A stretch of 64,000 bases of DNA from Caenorhabditis elegans. Lineage: Eukaryota > Nematoda > Chromadorea > Rhabditida > Rhabditidae. The notes under the pieces were generated by a model. That model had not been told where the DNA came from, searched no databases, and saw nothing but the letters and a program-made list of their open reading frames with translations. The DNA is taken from contig NC_003284.9 of NCBI RefSeq assembly GCF_000002985.6, forward strand, positions 13,268,001-13,332,000, given 5' to 3'. Shown piece after piece: positions 52,560-64,000 of the stretch; the first letter of the stretch is position 1; each line of letters starts with the position of its first letter. A program made the translations under genes and the position numbers.

Positions 52560-52830
52560 TTTTTTTAATAGTAAACACGATTAACAAAAAGCGCACCGGC
52601 CACTACCGGTGGTTGGAGGGCAAAAACTGAATTCGTTAGAGAAAAACTGGGGAGAAAAAAAAGAGAATCTGTTTTTCACCTTGTCTCAATAGTCGCCGCA
52701 CTTTTTCTCTCCACTCTCTGTCTTCCATTACGCAACCTATGCATCCTGTCCTCTCTCTAAGTTTCTCGCTTTTGTTTCATACGGTTCGTCTTCATCATTT
52801 CTTCTTCTTCTCTCTCGCACTTGTTTTTGC
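52560..52830 (+). promoter_or_regulatory. Candidate promoter region of the IL-17-receptor-like gene
   Basis: GC- and CT-richer than its surroundings: a GCACCGGCCACTACCGGTGG palindromic stretch at 52592-52611 and repeated CTCTCTC/TCTTCTTCTTCTC tracts at 52700-52820, as seen at many Caenorhabditis transcription starts. The next strong acceptor downstream is at 54963, so a 5' UTR exon with a ~2-kb first intron is possible. Confidence 0.3.
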
Positions 52831-54072
52831 ATTACGTGTGTTTCTACTTTTGATTGATATATGTTTATTGGTAGTGAGAAAGTTTGCAATCGAAATGATA
52901 ACCTATCTTCAAATTTGAACATCATTCTTTCCATTTGCCAATTCTCAGTCTGTGTAATATAGCTCGGAGTCAGGATGAATCACAGATTCTAGATCATTCA
53001 TTGAAAACTTGAAAATAAAATCAAAGCTTATCATCTGTCCCGCCAATATTCGCTAGCTCCTTTGATTTTTGTTCTATGATACATTAATGAAATCTTACCT
53101 CAGACATTGATACACACTTTTCAAAATATTTTTTTTGTACTAAGTACTTATCAAAATGTAACAGTGTATAGATATGCTTCAACTCAATTTCAAAAGACCC
53201 TTTGAAACTCCTTAACTGATATGACTCTTCCAGTGTATAGTGGTGAGCAAAAGATCACAATCGCCGATTAAGTCTTTTTAATATTTTCTAATAATTAAAT
53301 AGAATTTATTAAAAAAAGTTGTGTGGAATTTTTGTAACTGTGCGTTTTCGAAATGTTTAAGTATTATAATTTCAAACATCAGACACATTATACAAATTTA
53401 ACTTGCACTGTATTTATTCCTAACTACCATTAAACATTCCTTCCCTCCTCTACTTAAAATTTTTATCACGATTTACAGTAAATCTTTCAAACCTTGTCGT
53501 AATCACGCAAATTTTTTACAGACTGTATAGACACAATTTATAAGCAAAATACGGTGTTTTTCATTTCAAATTCACATTCTTTTTGCATGCTTGATTTTTG
53601 AATCCATGTTTTTTACTGTTTTTTTTAACGATTTCCGTTCTACACAAGTGAAAGTTTGCCAGTTGTTTTGCTGAAACGATTAACATATACCTCCCCCGAT
53701 CAAATATATTTCGCGATGTTATGATGTTTTTCATTATTTTCCCAGTATTATATCAAAAACTGCTTTTCGCTGTTTACCCCACCGAGTATACTTAATGTAC
53801 ATTTTGAACAATCATCTCAGACAGAACCGCCGATAAAATCTTTTTTCACTGATAAAATCTTATTCAATCCTGCAAGTATTTTTTTGGATCTTTAAATTTT
53901 ACATTGGAAAAAGTACAAAATGTAACCTGCTCCTATATACTTTATAGCACTTACGAAAATACACAAACTCATCGAAAAAAGTGCAGAAAAACAAAAACTT
54001 GGGAGATGTAATAGCGAAAACTTGGGACATGTAATAGCGATTATCCGGTCCAAACTGTAAAAATGAAATTTT

Positions 54073-54092
54073 GGGGGGGGGGGGGGGGGGGG
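54073..54092 (+). repeat. 20-nt G tract
   Basis: Uninterrupted run of 20 G, flanked on both sides by AAATGAAA/TTTCATTT inverse sequences. Able to form a G-quadruplex. Confidence 0.9.
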
Positions 54093-55158
54093 TTTCATTT
54101 GGAATTCAAGGGGTAGAGGTTTTGTGTCTTCTGCATAATTCTGCATCTCTGTTTTTGTTTCATACTTTTATTAAACTCCGCTCATTTGATCTTTTGTGAT
54201 GTATTAGAAAATAATTGTTGCACTACGTTTTGCGATCAGAAGTTTCAAATATTGAAACATTTAACTATCATCTTTGTATTAATTTCTCAAATTTTTTCCT
54301 GAATAATATTTTCTAATTGCTTCTTCAAAGTAACAACAAAAATAGAAAGTTATGTAGAAATCAAAACCACTGGTACAGCGAATTAATTCTACAGTTTAAA
54401 AACGACTAGAATTTTCCAGTTGCAAAACTCTTGTTTTGTTTTGTTTTCCGCGTTAATATAACTTTCAGTGTTTACAGTTTTTGTTCGGAATTTTTTTTCG
54501 CAATTTTCGCATTTGTATCTAAAATCTGTTGTGTCCAAAATTAATTTATCCGTGAAGTTAATTATTCCAAACTATACATGTTTATCTTGTTGGAATATGA
54601 ATGTTTAAACCAAAATTAAAACAAAAAACTGGAATTAAAATTATTTTTGTTCTTTGATTTTTTATTTCGACTTTCAAAAAATTGATGAAAATTGGGTTTT
54701 CACCTCTTTTAGACTTGAAACATATTCCTTATTTCTTGAATGTTTTGAAAGTGTTATTTGACCATTTTAGTACCACAGTAGTGGTTTTCAATTCTTTCTC
54801 ATTTGCCGATCTCCATTTTTAACTACTCAGTTTTCAGCATTCATAATTATTATTTATTTCTTCCAAATTCAAAAATTGAACTTATTACTTGATCGAAAAC
54901 GTTTAGTTTTTCAATGTTTCTTTTTTCTCTATGAACTTTCAATTTCACTAGCATTTTTACAGGACACGACATCTCCGATCTAGCAACCAATCTAGCTACA
55001 AAAGATAACCTGGAACATCCAAACATCATTGGAAAACCCAAGTTTTGCTACGTCGCGTGACCCCACCTCCTCCTCAACGTCATCATCATTTTTATCATCG
55101 ACGTCTCTTCCATCAAATTTGCTACGTCGATTCCTCCACATCTACCATATGCCTAACT

Positions 55159-58100
55159 ATGAATGGCAGCAAAAAATATAACACGAGTGGTCATTCCACG
55201 ACTACTGTATTTATATCACACAGTATGCTTGCTGTTTTGACCACCGTACTTTTTTTGGCTCCGGCTACTGGTGCCGACACGGTTTGCTCCTTTAACGGTA
55301 ATGGAACTTGCTCCGTGAACACAGATACTGATGGAATTATCGAAATTTTGAATGAAAATAATTCGACAGTAAATTGGAAGATTCGACCTCAAAACATTGG
55401 GTTTATGTATTATGTAACGGTAAGTTGTTCGTTTCTTAAAAAATCATTTTTTACTCGACGTGGAAATTTTAAATTTCACAGCTAGGTCCTACGCTTCCTT
55501 CCTTATTTTTAACTCTCTTTTCCACTTAAACCAGTTTTATTTCCTTTGTATTGTCAATCATTTCCTATCATATTATCCCATGTGAGGCATATCACATAGT
55601 TTCATCCAATTCACTAACCTCTACCCTTATATTAGCCAGTTGTTTTATTGAACAGCCTTCGAGGAATGTTGTACAAGATACTTTTTTTTGCCGTACACTT
55701 TAAGTAGCTCCATTTCGCAACTAATTTCCTTCTGGGGCTTGGCGTCTAACTTTTGCCCTCCACTGAGTAATGAGCTTTTCTGTTGGATAGGCAATCTAAC
55801 AAATTCGCAAATTTATTTTCAGTGTTTTTTTTGCTGATATTTTTCTTTAGTTGAAATTATACCGACAACGTTTTTAATTTTTGATCTTCTCTTTGCCCCC
55901 TGCCACAAACATTCAGACGATACCCACCCACTCATTAAAAAGCTCGTAAATCGGGGGACTATTCTTTTATAGACGTCGGGCGATGGTGACGATCTGATTG
56001 TCAAGGGAATCGTGAAATGGAAGGTTCAACTGAAAAATTGGTCGACAAACGATACCGTAGTCGAGGGATTTCTGGTGACGATCATGGATCATGATACAAA
56101 TGAAACAGTGACTACTTATCAGCTGACGTTGTCTGAACCTTTTGAGCATTTTGCCGAGAGAAACGATGTAATGGAGATGCGTCTGGAGTTGGATGACGTG
56201 CTTAGTTTTGATAAAAGATATGACGCAAAGGTTGGTTTTAACGCCACGTGAGCGATCAGATAATAAATTCATTTTTTGTTCAGATCAACATTCTTCCAAT
56301 CGGCAAACAAGCTGCCGCTTCATCGTTTCTTTCGATAATGGGAAAACTCGAGGGAGAAAAGTGCTCAGCAATGACTGGTTCGTACTTTGATCACCTATTT
56401 TATTAATGATGGAAAATATGAATTAAATAATAGGAGACAAGTAGATGCTTGATTCTATTTAACTTGAGCACTGACGTCGCCCCAGGGGTGGCTGTACCTA
56501 TTGTCATAAATTGTCGAATCAGCATCAAAATCGCTGCGCGCCCAAACATTAATCTTTTTATTTCAGGTTTGGCAGAGAGATGGGCACCACATGTCATGGT
56601 CGAACTTTACGAGACAACGTCAGATATTCAGGTACTATTAAATAATAGAGAGTAAGGTAGAAGACAGAAAAAGAAAAAAAGAATATTAAGATTTAAAAGT
56701 GAAAAAAAATGGAGATAGAGGGTTTAACGTCATGATCATGTCTTGGGCTGTGATTTATGTAATCACAATTTAAATTTGTTCTAATTTATAACATGAGTAA
56801 GGATGAATCATATGTACAACTCAAAAGCTCAAAAATTCAAGATAAAATGACGCATCTGTAGGTTTTTAAATCTGAACCTTTTTCGTAAGATACACGCGTT
56901 AAGTTTTGAATACTATCATATCGTTTCATTTTTCTATTTTCAGCTATCCTGGAAAGCTGCTCCACAATTTCTGTGCGTGAAAACTTATGAAGTAATTTTA
57001 CAAAACCGTGATGGTCGAATTATCAACACATCTGAAGTCAAGGTGAGTCAGAATGCAGTTCAAAAAACCAAGAACTTTTCTAATCATCTTGGTCATGACT
57101 ATCACGAGGATTGACAACGATATGTAGACAATTGTGACAGAAATCAAAAACTGAAGCTAATTTATTTTCATAACTAATCAAAGCTTTGCAAAAGATGAAA
57201 CGAAAAAAAAATCAAACGCGAAAAGAACAGATAGACTGGGAGAACCCGTTCGATAGTACATTGATGACAGTTCTAGAAAATCATAAATTATTTTTGGACT
57301 TTGATAATTACATATTAAACACAAATCATGATTCGAATCGTTTTTAGGTCAACCTTGGGCAGAAGATCGCAAACGCAACATTCCATGGGATTGAGAGAAA
57401 TCAAATGGTTCAAGTCAAGGTAATAAGATAAATATTTGTTGTAGGCAATTTATAATTTTAGGTTCGCGGGAAAAATGCGATTGATGGCGGATGTGCATGC
57501 GTCAATTGCAATTGTATTACAGATAAGACAAAGTTCTTCGTTATACCAAGCCTTGCAAAAGTGGTGAGTACAAAATGAGGGACGGTGTAAATACCTAACA
57601 TGATTTGTTTTATGTAAAAAATAGAACAATGGTAGAGTTTTGAGAAACTTTGTGGGGTGAAAGTGAACGCCATTTCGCTAAAAAACTACAAAACTATTTT
57701 TTAAAAACTATTTAAAAAATTATATCAATAAAAACTATAAAAACTTTAAAATAAGACTATAAAATGTTTTGCAAATATTCGTAGAACTAGAAAATTATAA
57801 AAAGTTTACTCGCTATTAGTTTCAAAAAAGTTTACTTCCAAAAACGTCTACCTCGTGAATCAATTGAAAAATCAATTAAAAGTTCCTTACTTCAGAGTCA
57901 CTCTGACAATGATCAAATTTTTTTCAGACTCCACCGGCACCCACTTCGCCTACTGCAGTTCATCATGAAACGCTTATACTCTCCCCTCTCCAGATTTTCT
58001 TTATTTTTACCGGAGTAGTTTCGTTGCTTCTTTTATTGGCGTTCGGATGGCTATGCTGCAACAAATATCGCAAAACAATCTTCAAACAGAAAATTGCGTT

Positions 58101-59448
58101 TAGTGCGCTCAAATCGTCACAGTATCCAAACAGAAAAACGAAACCAAAGAGTAAGAGATTCTAGTGGGATAATTTTAAAATTATGTTTTCAGAAGCGTTC
58201 AAAGTGATGCTAGTATGTCCCGAGGTGTCCGGTCGTGATGAAGACTTCATGATGCGTATTGCCGATGCACTGAAAAAATCTAATAACAAAGTCGTTTGCG
58301 ACAGATGGTTTGAAGACTCGAAAAACGCAGAAGAAAATATGTTGCATTGGGTTTACGAACAAACAAAAATTGCTGAAAAGGTACAAAAAATTCGGCGTAA
58401 TGCACACCACGTTTTTCTCATTTTCAGATCATCGTTTTTCATTCTGCATACTACCATCCACGGTGTGGTATCTATGACGTCATTAACAACTTCTTCCCGT
58501 GTACCGATCCGCGATTGGCTCACATTGCTCTCACTCCAGAAGCACAGCGAAGTGTGCCGAAAGAAGTTGAATACGTATTGCCTCGTGATCAGAAACTTCT
58601 AGAAGATGCATTTGATATCACTATCGCTGATCCACTTGTCATAGATATTCCTATCGAGGACGTGGCAATTCCAGAAAATGTGCCCATTCATCATGAGAGC
58701 TGTGACAGCATTGACAGTAGAAATAACTCAAAGACGCATAGTACAGACTCGGGTGTCTCATCATTGTCAAGTAATAGCTCACATTCAGGAGGAGATAATG
58801 AGGTCAGTAAGAGAAAAAATGTAAATGGTTAATTAACAGGAAACTTCATTTTCTAATAAATAGAATCACGATCCGAGTGTGCCTTTTTCATTTCATATCC
58901 AAAAATTTAGCAAAAAATGTAGATTAAAATTTAGTTTTTATCAGGCGCTTCGTTGTAAAAACAAAGTGTAACATCCCATCAAAAAGTGATAACTTTACCG
59001 CAATTTCTCGTGTTCAAACCCAGAAAAGACATTCTTATTGCACATGGCCGCTGAAGAAAGCCTAAGAAGATATGTAGAGTCCAATACTAGTCGTTCGGTG
59101 TTTTGTAAGTCTAGAAGAAATAATACAGAATTTTGTAGGAATAAAAAAATTTTACTCCAAAACTTTACATACTTTTCATACTTTTGATATAACTTACAAT
59201 TAGAGGATTTCAAAAAAAAAATAATTTGAAAGCAAATGAATATAACTAGTACTTAAAGAATGCAGAATTTCAATTGAAGTTGCTAAAATCTAGGTTTGTC
59301 ACTCATTCAAACAGACTTTGGTTATATGCACATCACGTTTCATAAACATTTACAATTTCAGACTCTGACAAGTGGTATGCCAACTCATTTGAGAGATCTA
59401 AACATCGAAGCCCATCCTCTACTTCGACAGCCCGTAGAAGTTGTGTAG
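55159..59448 (+). CDS. IL-17-receptor-like (ILCR) SEFIR-domain receptor
   Basis: 607-aa single-pass membrane protein. Exons: 55159-55419, 55973-56230, 56284-56377, 56567-56631, 56944-57042, 57348-57419, 57462-57563, 57928-58150, 58193-58380, 58428-58802, 59362-59448; all phases join. A signal-like segment MLAVLTTVLFLAPATGA (about 23-39) precedes a ~290-aa ectodomain with many N-x-S/T sites and a membrane-proximal CACVNCNC cluster. TM near 338-361 is followed by basic residues. The cytoplasmic SEFIR domain (about 393-515) starts FKVMLVCPEVSGRDEDFMMR and contains CDRWFED and IIVFHSAYYHPRCGIYDVI. SEFIR domains recruit ACT1-type adaptors in IL-17 signalling. The tail is Ser-rich. The start could also lie at 55045 in frame; the later ATG fits the signal peptide better. 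Confidence 0.9.
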
Positions 59449-61263
59449 CACATTTTGAACATGTGAGCCTGTACAAAAGCCATAATACTTCTCAACTACT
59501 ATCATCGTCATCTCTCCGTCACCAATGATCTCTACTCAAAACGGTTATGGACGGTTTTTTTGCATAAGGATTCAACTAGCCCTACACGATTGCTTTGATC
59601 TCTGTACATTTTTGCGTTTAATATGGATATTTGCTTTTTAATGGATTTTCGATCTTCTACTTTTATTGTTGATTTTTCTGGTTTTGTGGGGGTTGTGTAC
59701 AAATTTTGTTTATTTGTTGTCGGTAACCACGGGTACCATATTATGTGAATCGTTTATCATCGTATTAAATCATGTATACATGCATTGTACAGAGTTTTTG
59801 AATATAATAAATGAACATGACGTCATTTGCACCTACTTTGTGCTTTTGAACTTTCACTGTTTCAGATATTTTTTATTTATGAAAAAAGGTATCTATGAAC
59901 AAGCTTTTCAATACATTATAACTTTGTTGTATCTGGTCTGATCCTCAATATTTTTGAGTCTTCAAAAGAAACAATTATAAATTGCAATACATCTCAACAC
60001 TGTTTTATGGCGTCTCAAATTTTGAAAAAAAAAATTATTTTATAAAAATTGATTTGCAGCAGACATGTTGAAAACGGTGCTTTTCTTTTAAATTATTTTT
60101 GTTGTGATAATGTAATTAACTACAACTTTACATAAATTGAACTGAATATACGGGTCATTCATTTTTACAAACCTTATCTATTCTATCAATACCATGACTT
60201 TTTTCGCGAAAAGTCAGCCGACATGACATGACTCTTATCTCTTTTTTTTTTGTTAATTCTTTTTTTGTTGCGACAAATTAGTGTCAAAAAACGTGAACCC
60301 ATTCGATCACATAACATTTTGAACTTCAAGAAAATCACACAATCGATAAATGATGAAGTATGGTAAGTCAAAATTTTCTAATATTCCAACTGATTAATAG
60401 TTAGTGTGTTTGAGTTTTACTTTTTCAAATTAATGTTTACATTAAAACAACTATAACAATCCTCAATTGAAATATTGTACACGAAATAAAAATCAAAACA
60501 TATGTATGAACATATTTCTCTTATCTTTTTGTATTCTGTCAAAGGGGTCTAATTTTTTTGACCATTTTTTTGTCAGTTAGAACCAAATAAAATCATGCCG
60601 CATGTCTGTGAAAAATCACCTTATTCTTTCTCTTTGAGATTGATAAAAACGTTCTGTAGGTTTTCCAAAATGTTAACTAAAAAATCAAATTTAAGCCGTC
60701 GGTATAGTATTACAGGCTAGGTATAGGATGCTCGGATAATATTAATTTTAAAAATTCGAAAATGCATCATACATAAAACTTTTTAATACAAAATATAGAT
60801 GTTTTCTTTTTATTTATTTATTAATATAACGTATCTATATAATTTTCAATTAAGCAATAAATATTTTTGAAGATTTGAGGATAAAACTAAGCAAATTCTA
60901 AAACTGCAATGTTCAATGAAATTGCGTTATTCAGTGTTACCTATAAAGATTTTTCAAAACGTTACTCTCTTATTCTTCTCCCATTCACGTGTTGCACTTT
61001 CTGCCAGCCGCCTTCTCGGAGAAACTAGGAAATATCTGTGACTTTCTCTAGCCACTCTCTACTCTCTCGTCAGTGCAAATAGAGCGCGAATGCTTTAAAA
61101 TGACGCATCAATCACTCTGTCGGTCATTTGATTTTACACTTTTCACTGATAGCTTAAAGCTCGGAAGCGGAACTATAGTGAAACATTTTATAAATTACGA
61201 TTTAGATTTTTTTGAATTCTGTATCATGCTGCCTAATTTTTAATAATTTGAATATTTTTAGGC
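59449..61263. other. Intergenic DNA upstream of the sirtuin
   Basis: 3' flank of the receptor, then AT-rich DNA. A 91-codon frame at 59666-59941 is AT-rich and unsupported. The last 250 bp hold the sirtuin promoter, including the motif TGCAAATAGAGCGCGA at 61074-61089. Confidence 0.55.
61030..61160 (+). promoter_or_regulatory. Sirtuin promoter motif block
   Basis: CTCTACTCTCTCGTCAGTGC followed by AAATAGAGCGCGAATGC lies about 180 bp upstream of the sirtuin ATG. The same string occurs at 63783-63814 downstream of the gene. Confidence 0.4.
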
Positions 61264-63102
61264 ATGGCTCAAAAGTTTGTACCGGAGGCCGCCGAGCTCT
61301 GTGAAAATTCCTTGAAAAAGTTCATATCTTTGATTGGAACAGTGGACAAGCTGCTTGTCATCTCTGGAGCAGGAATATCTACAGAATCTGGTAATCTTTC
61401 ATAGTTCCGATACTCAATCGTCTAAAATTTTAGTTCCAGGTATCCCAGATTACCGCTCGAAAGATGTGGGGCTGTACGCAAGAATTGCACACAAGCCAAT
61501 TTATTTTCAAGATTACATGAGGTCCAACCGTTGTAGACAAAGGTGAGGTTATGCTTGGAAAAAAGTGAAAAAAGTAAAGCTGGTTAAGAAAAAAATGTTT
61601 TCCCGTTACGATTTTTCTACTCAACAGAAATGTTTTACAAGTACATCATCAAAATAGTCCGGGCTTTTTTTTTTAAATATATCTTATTCATGGTATAATT
61701 TATGCTAGCTGAGCCTTCAAAAAATATAAAATTTCAAAACAATAATTTCATATTTTCAGATACTGGTCTCGCAATTTTTTAGCCTGGCCGAGATTTGGTC
61801 AAGCTGCTCCTAACATCAATCACTACGCACTATCGAAATGGGAAGCTTCCGATAGATTCCAATGGTTAATCACACAAAACGTGGATGGGCTTCACTTAAA
61901 GTAAAGACGGTCAAAAATGAGTTAAAATTTTTTTTTAATTCAGAGCGGGCTCAAAAATGGTAACGGAACTTCATGGCAGTGCTCTTCAAGTAAAATGTAC
62001 AACATGTGATTACATTGAATCAAGGTACATTGGACTGAATCAACTCAATTATGGAAAAAAAAAAACAATTTCTCAATGAGGAATTGTTTGATAAAAGCTA
62101 AAACAAATGATGATTTACTAAAATTGAACAATCACATGTAGCGTAGAAAAAAGGATTGTTATACATATTTGGATTTAAAAAAAACGAAAAGATAACATTT
62201 TAACTAAAATGTTGAAACTTCCTCTAAAATGTATCGGTGAACTTCCTTATAACATATTTTAATTAACGTACATTCTTCCTAATTGATAATGTTTGATCAT
62301 TGTAACTTCATTGACTTTTCGATTTCACTCCACTTCCTGAATGTGTGGAATGGCAGACAATCTAAGAGAGTATGGACGCCTCTTAATGTATCTAATAGGC
62401 CACTTCACATTTCGGTTTGTGAACGTAAAAATAACCGTTTATTTTATAAGGGATCTCATAAAATTAAAACGTTTCAACTTCAGACAAACGTACCAAGACC
62501 GACTTGATTACGCAAATCCTGGGTTTAAAGAAGAACACGTGGCTCCAGGAGAGCTGGCGCCAGATGGTGACATTATTCTACCGTTGGGAACTGAGAAAGT
62601 AAGTGTTTTACGGTGGAATAAGTCGAAAAATACAGTGTTTTCAGGGTTTCCAAATTCCCGAGTGCCCAAGTTGTGGGGGACTTATGAAGACAGATGTCAC
62701 GTTTTTTGGAGAGAACGTTAACATGGACAAAGTCAATTTTTGTTACGAGAAAGTGAATGAATGTGATGGGATTTTATCACTTGGCACGTCGTTGGCGGTG
62801 TTATCTGGATTTCGGTTTATCCATCATGTAAGGCTAATGGGATTTACTGGATGACTTTTTTGGTTATCTAAAAACAAAAACGTTTTGATGTTTCCGTGGG
62901 TAGCACAAAAATTAACTATTTAAAAAAATTTCAAACAACTTTTTTAGATTGTTAAGAGTCCTTCAAAAATAAAAATGTAAACTTTCAGGCTAACATGAAG
63001 AAGAAACCAATTTTCATAGTCAATATAGGACCTACAAGAGCTGATCACATGGCGACGATGAAGTTAGATTATAAAATCTCTGACGTTTTAAAAGAAATGT
63101 AG
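61264..63102 (+). CDS. sir-2.3: SIRT4-type NAD-dependent sirtuin (SIR-2.2/SIR-2.3 group)
   Basis: 287-aa class II sirtuin. Exons: 61264-61390, 61440-61542, 61760-61900, 61944-62024, 62484-62598, 62645-62827, 62989-63102; phases join. NAD-binding GAGIS (35-39), TQNVDG (115-120), catalytic His134 in ELHG, zinc ligands C142-x2-C145 and C196-x2-C199, GTSLAVLSG and NIGPTRAD are all present, so the enzyme should be active. SIRT4-type sirtuins are mitochondrial deacylases/ADP-ribosyltransferases of carbon and nitrogen metabolism. The sequence fits my memory of C. elegans SIR-2.3 better than its tandem sister SIR-2.2, but the choice between the two is uncertain. An acceptor sits 2 nt before the ATG, suggesting trans-splicing. 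Confidence 0.92.
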
Positions 63103-64000
63103 ACTAAGACGTGTAGTTTTGGAATTTGATAATATTGTGTTGACGACAGTTTTTTGGGTACTTTCCGTTTGTATTTTGAAACTTTTTTTTATTGTTTGAA
63201 TAGAATGGCAATTTGTTTCATGTTAATTGGAATAAACAATTTTTGATGAATATGATTGTGAAAATGCGTTATTTTCAGAAAAAAAATCATCTACTCCTGC
63301 AAAAAAAGTAACAAAATTGGCAAAACAAAATCCTGGAATTAGGAGATAGACTCAAATATTTTACCAAACAGCTTTTCTATATTATGAGAATATAATCACT
63401 TTTTGTTCATCAAGGATAACTTGCTTAGTTCTTTTTTAAAGTTTATGATTCTTCTTTAGTAGTAGTTTTTTTTTTTAAATCAAGATTCCCAATGGGATGA
63501 TCATTTTAAACATCGCACCATATTGCTTTGATGACATGATTTAAACTATTTCAACACCTTCGTAAGGTTAGATTTTTATTATCAATTTTGTCAAATATTT
63601 TATTTCCTCATTAAACAATTATTTTTAAAACCTTGCTATCAAAAAAATTGTGGACTTTGTTCTGTACCTAGATAATCTTCCAGCTGTTGGTTGGTCTCCC
63701 ATTATTCTTTCATTTTCGGCGGACCCGCACTCTCTGCCGGCGTTTTCCTTGGCAATACAGGAAGAGGTTACTGGATTTCTCTACTCTACTCTCTCGCCTG
63801 TGCAAATAGAGCGCGATTCATCCAAAGATATATTTTTAAGGGTTTTTTGAATGAACGTGATTCAACACAATTAGCTGTAAGATCCGGACTCGAAACTCTT
63901 GTGAATAATTTTTCAATAACGTTTATGAATAAAATTAAAAAAAAAACTGTTCTTATTGTTCTTCATTATTTTCACTTGTTTTGACAATCAATTCATCTTC
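63103..64000. other. Sirtuin 3' flank and promoter-like copy
   Basis: After the AATAAA near 63230, AT-rich DNA leads to 63690-63850, which shares CACTCTCTGCCGGCG/CACTTTCTGCCAGCC and TCTACTCTCTCGCCTGTGC plus AAATAGAGCGCGA with the sirtuin promoter. This may be the promoter of a second tandem sirtuin beyond the window. Two short plus frames here (63650-63850, 63691-63984) are unsupported. Confidence 0.5.

Overview
This is nuclear DNA from a Caenorhabditis nematode, C. elegans itself or a close relative. The evidence is AT-rich sequence, many ~45-55 nt introns with TTTCAG-type acceptors, nematode-specific receptor families, nematode-style repeats and a SIR-2 sirtuin that closely resembles the C. 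elegans SIR-2.2/SIR-2.3 pair. Gene models below were built by hand from reading frame, splice sites and comparison between paralogs; the chromosome cannot be read from the window.

Layout. (1) 1-6.2 kb: two tandem minus-strand CYP33-family cytochrome P450 genes, the first cut by the window edge, with a probable retroelement relic between them; a third CYP33 gene lies at 14.1-16.2 kb. (2) 7.3-11 kb: a PHD-finger plus FHA-domain chromatin protein that matches the PHF12 architecture. (3) 15.6-16.9 kb: tRNA-Thr(AGT) and intron-containing tRNA-Tyr(GTA). (4) 17.3-22.9 kb: two duplicated secreted DOMON (FRRS1/Reeler-like) genes with long charged repeat tails, separated by a 226-aa gene of unknown function. 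(5) 23.8-37.8 kb: a cluster of six SRD-like seven-transmembrane chemoreceptor genes. The third is a pseudogene with a nonsense codon in exon 1 and a 1.25-kb mariner element inserted in its last exon. A second tRNA-Thr, a mariner fossil and several repeats are interspersed. (6) 38-41 kb: simple repeats, tRNA-Val(TAC), and another seven-transmembrane receptor gene with a tRNA-Pro(TGG) on the opposite strand inside an intron. (7) 42.3-43.7 kb: a small BTB/T1 (KCTD-like) protein. (8) 43.7-55.2 kb: 11 kb without a convincing coding gene, carrying a 0.5-kb foldback element, a second copy of a small inverted-repeat element and a 20-nt G tract. (9) 55.2-59.4 kb: a single-pass receptor with a cytoplasmic SEFIR domain, i.e. 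an IL-17-receptor-like (ILCR) protein. (10) 61.3-63.1 kb: a SIRT4-type sirtuin, followed by sequence resembling its own promoter, possibly the start of a second tandem sirtuin.

The genes do not form one pathway. The window is typical environment-facing gene space: detoxification P450s with a shared TATA/GATA promoter arrangement, chemoreceptors expanding and decaying by local duplication, and then single-copy regulatory genes. The most informative local events are the double-hit SRD pseudogene, exon duplication in one DOMON paralog, intron gain/loss among SRD paralogs, and the possible sirtuin duplication at the right edge.
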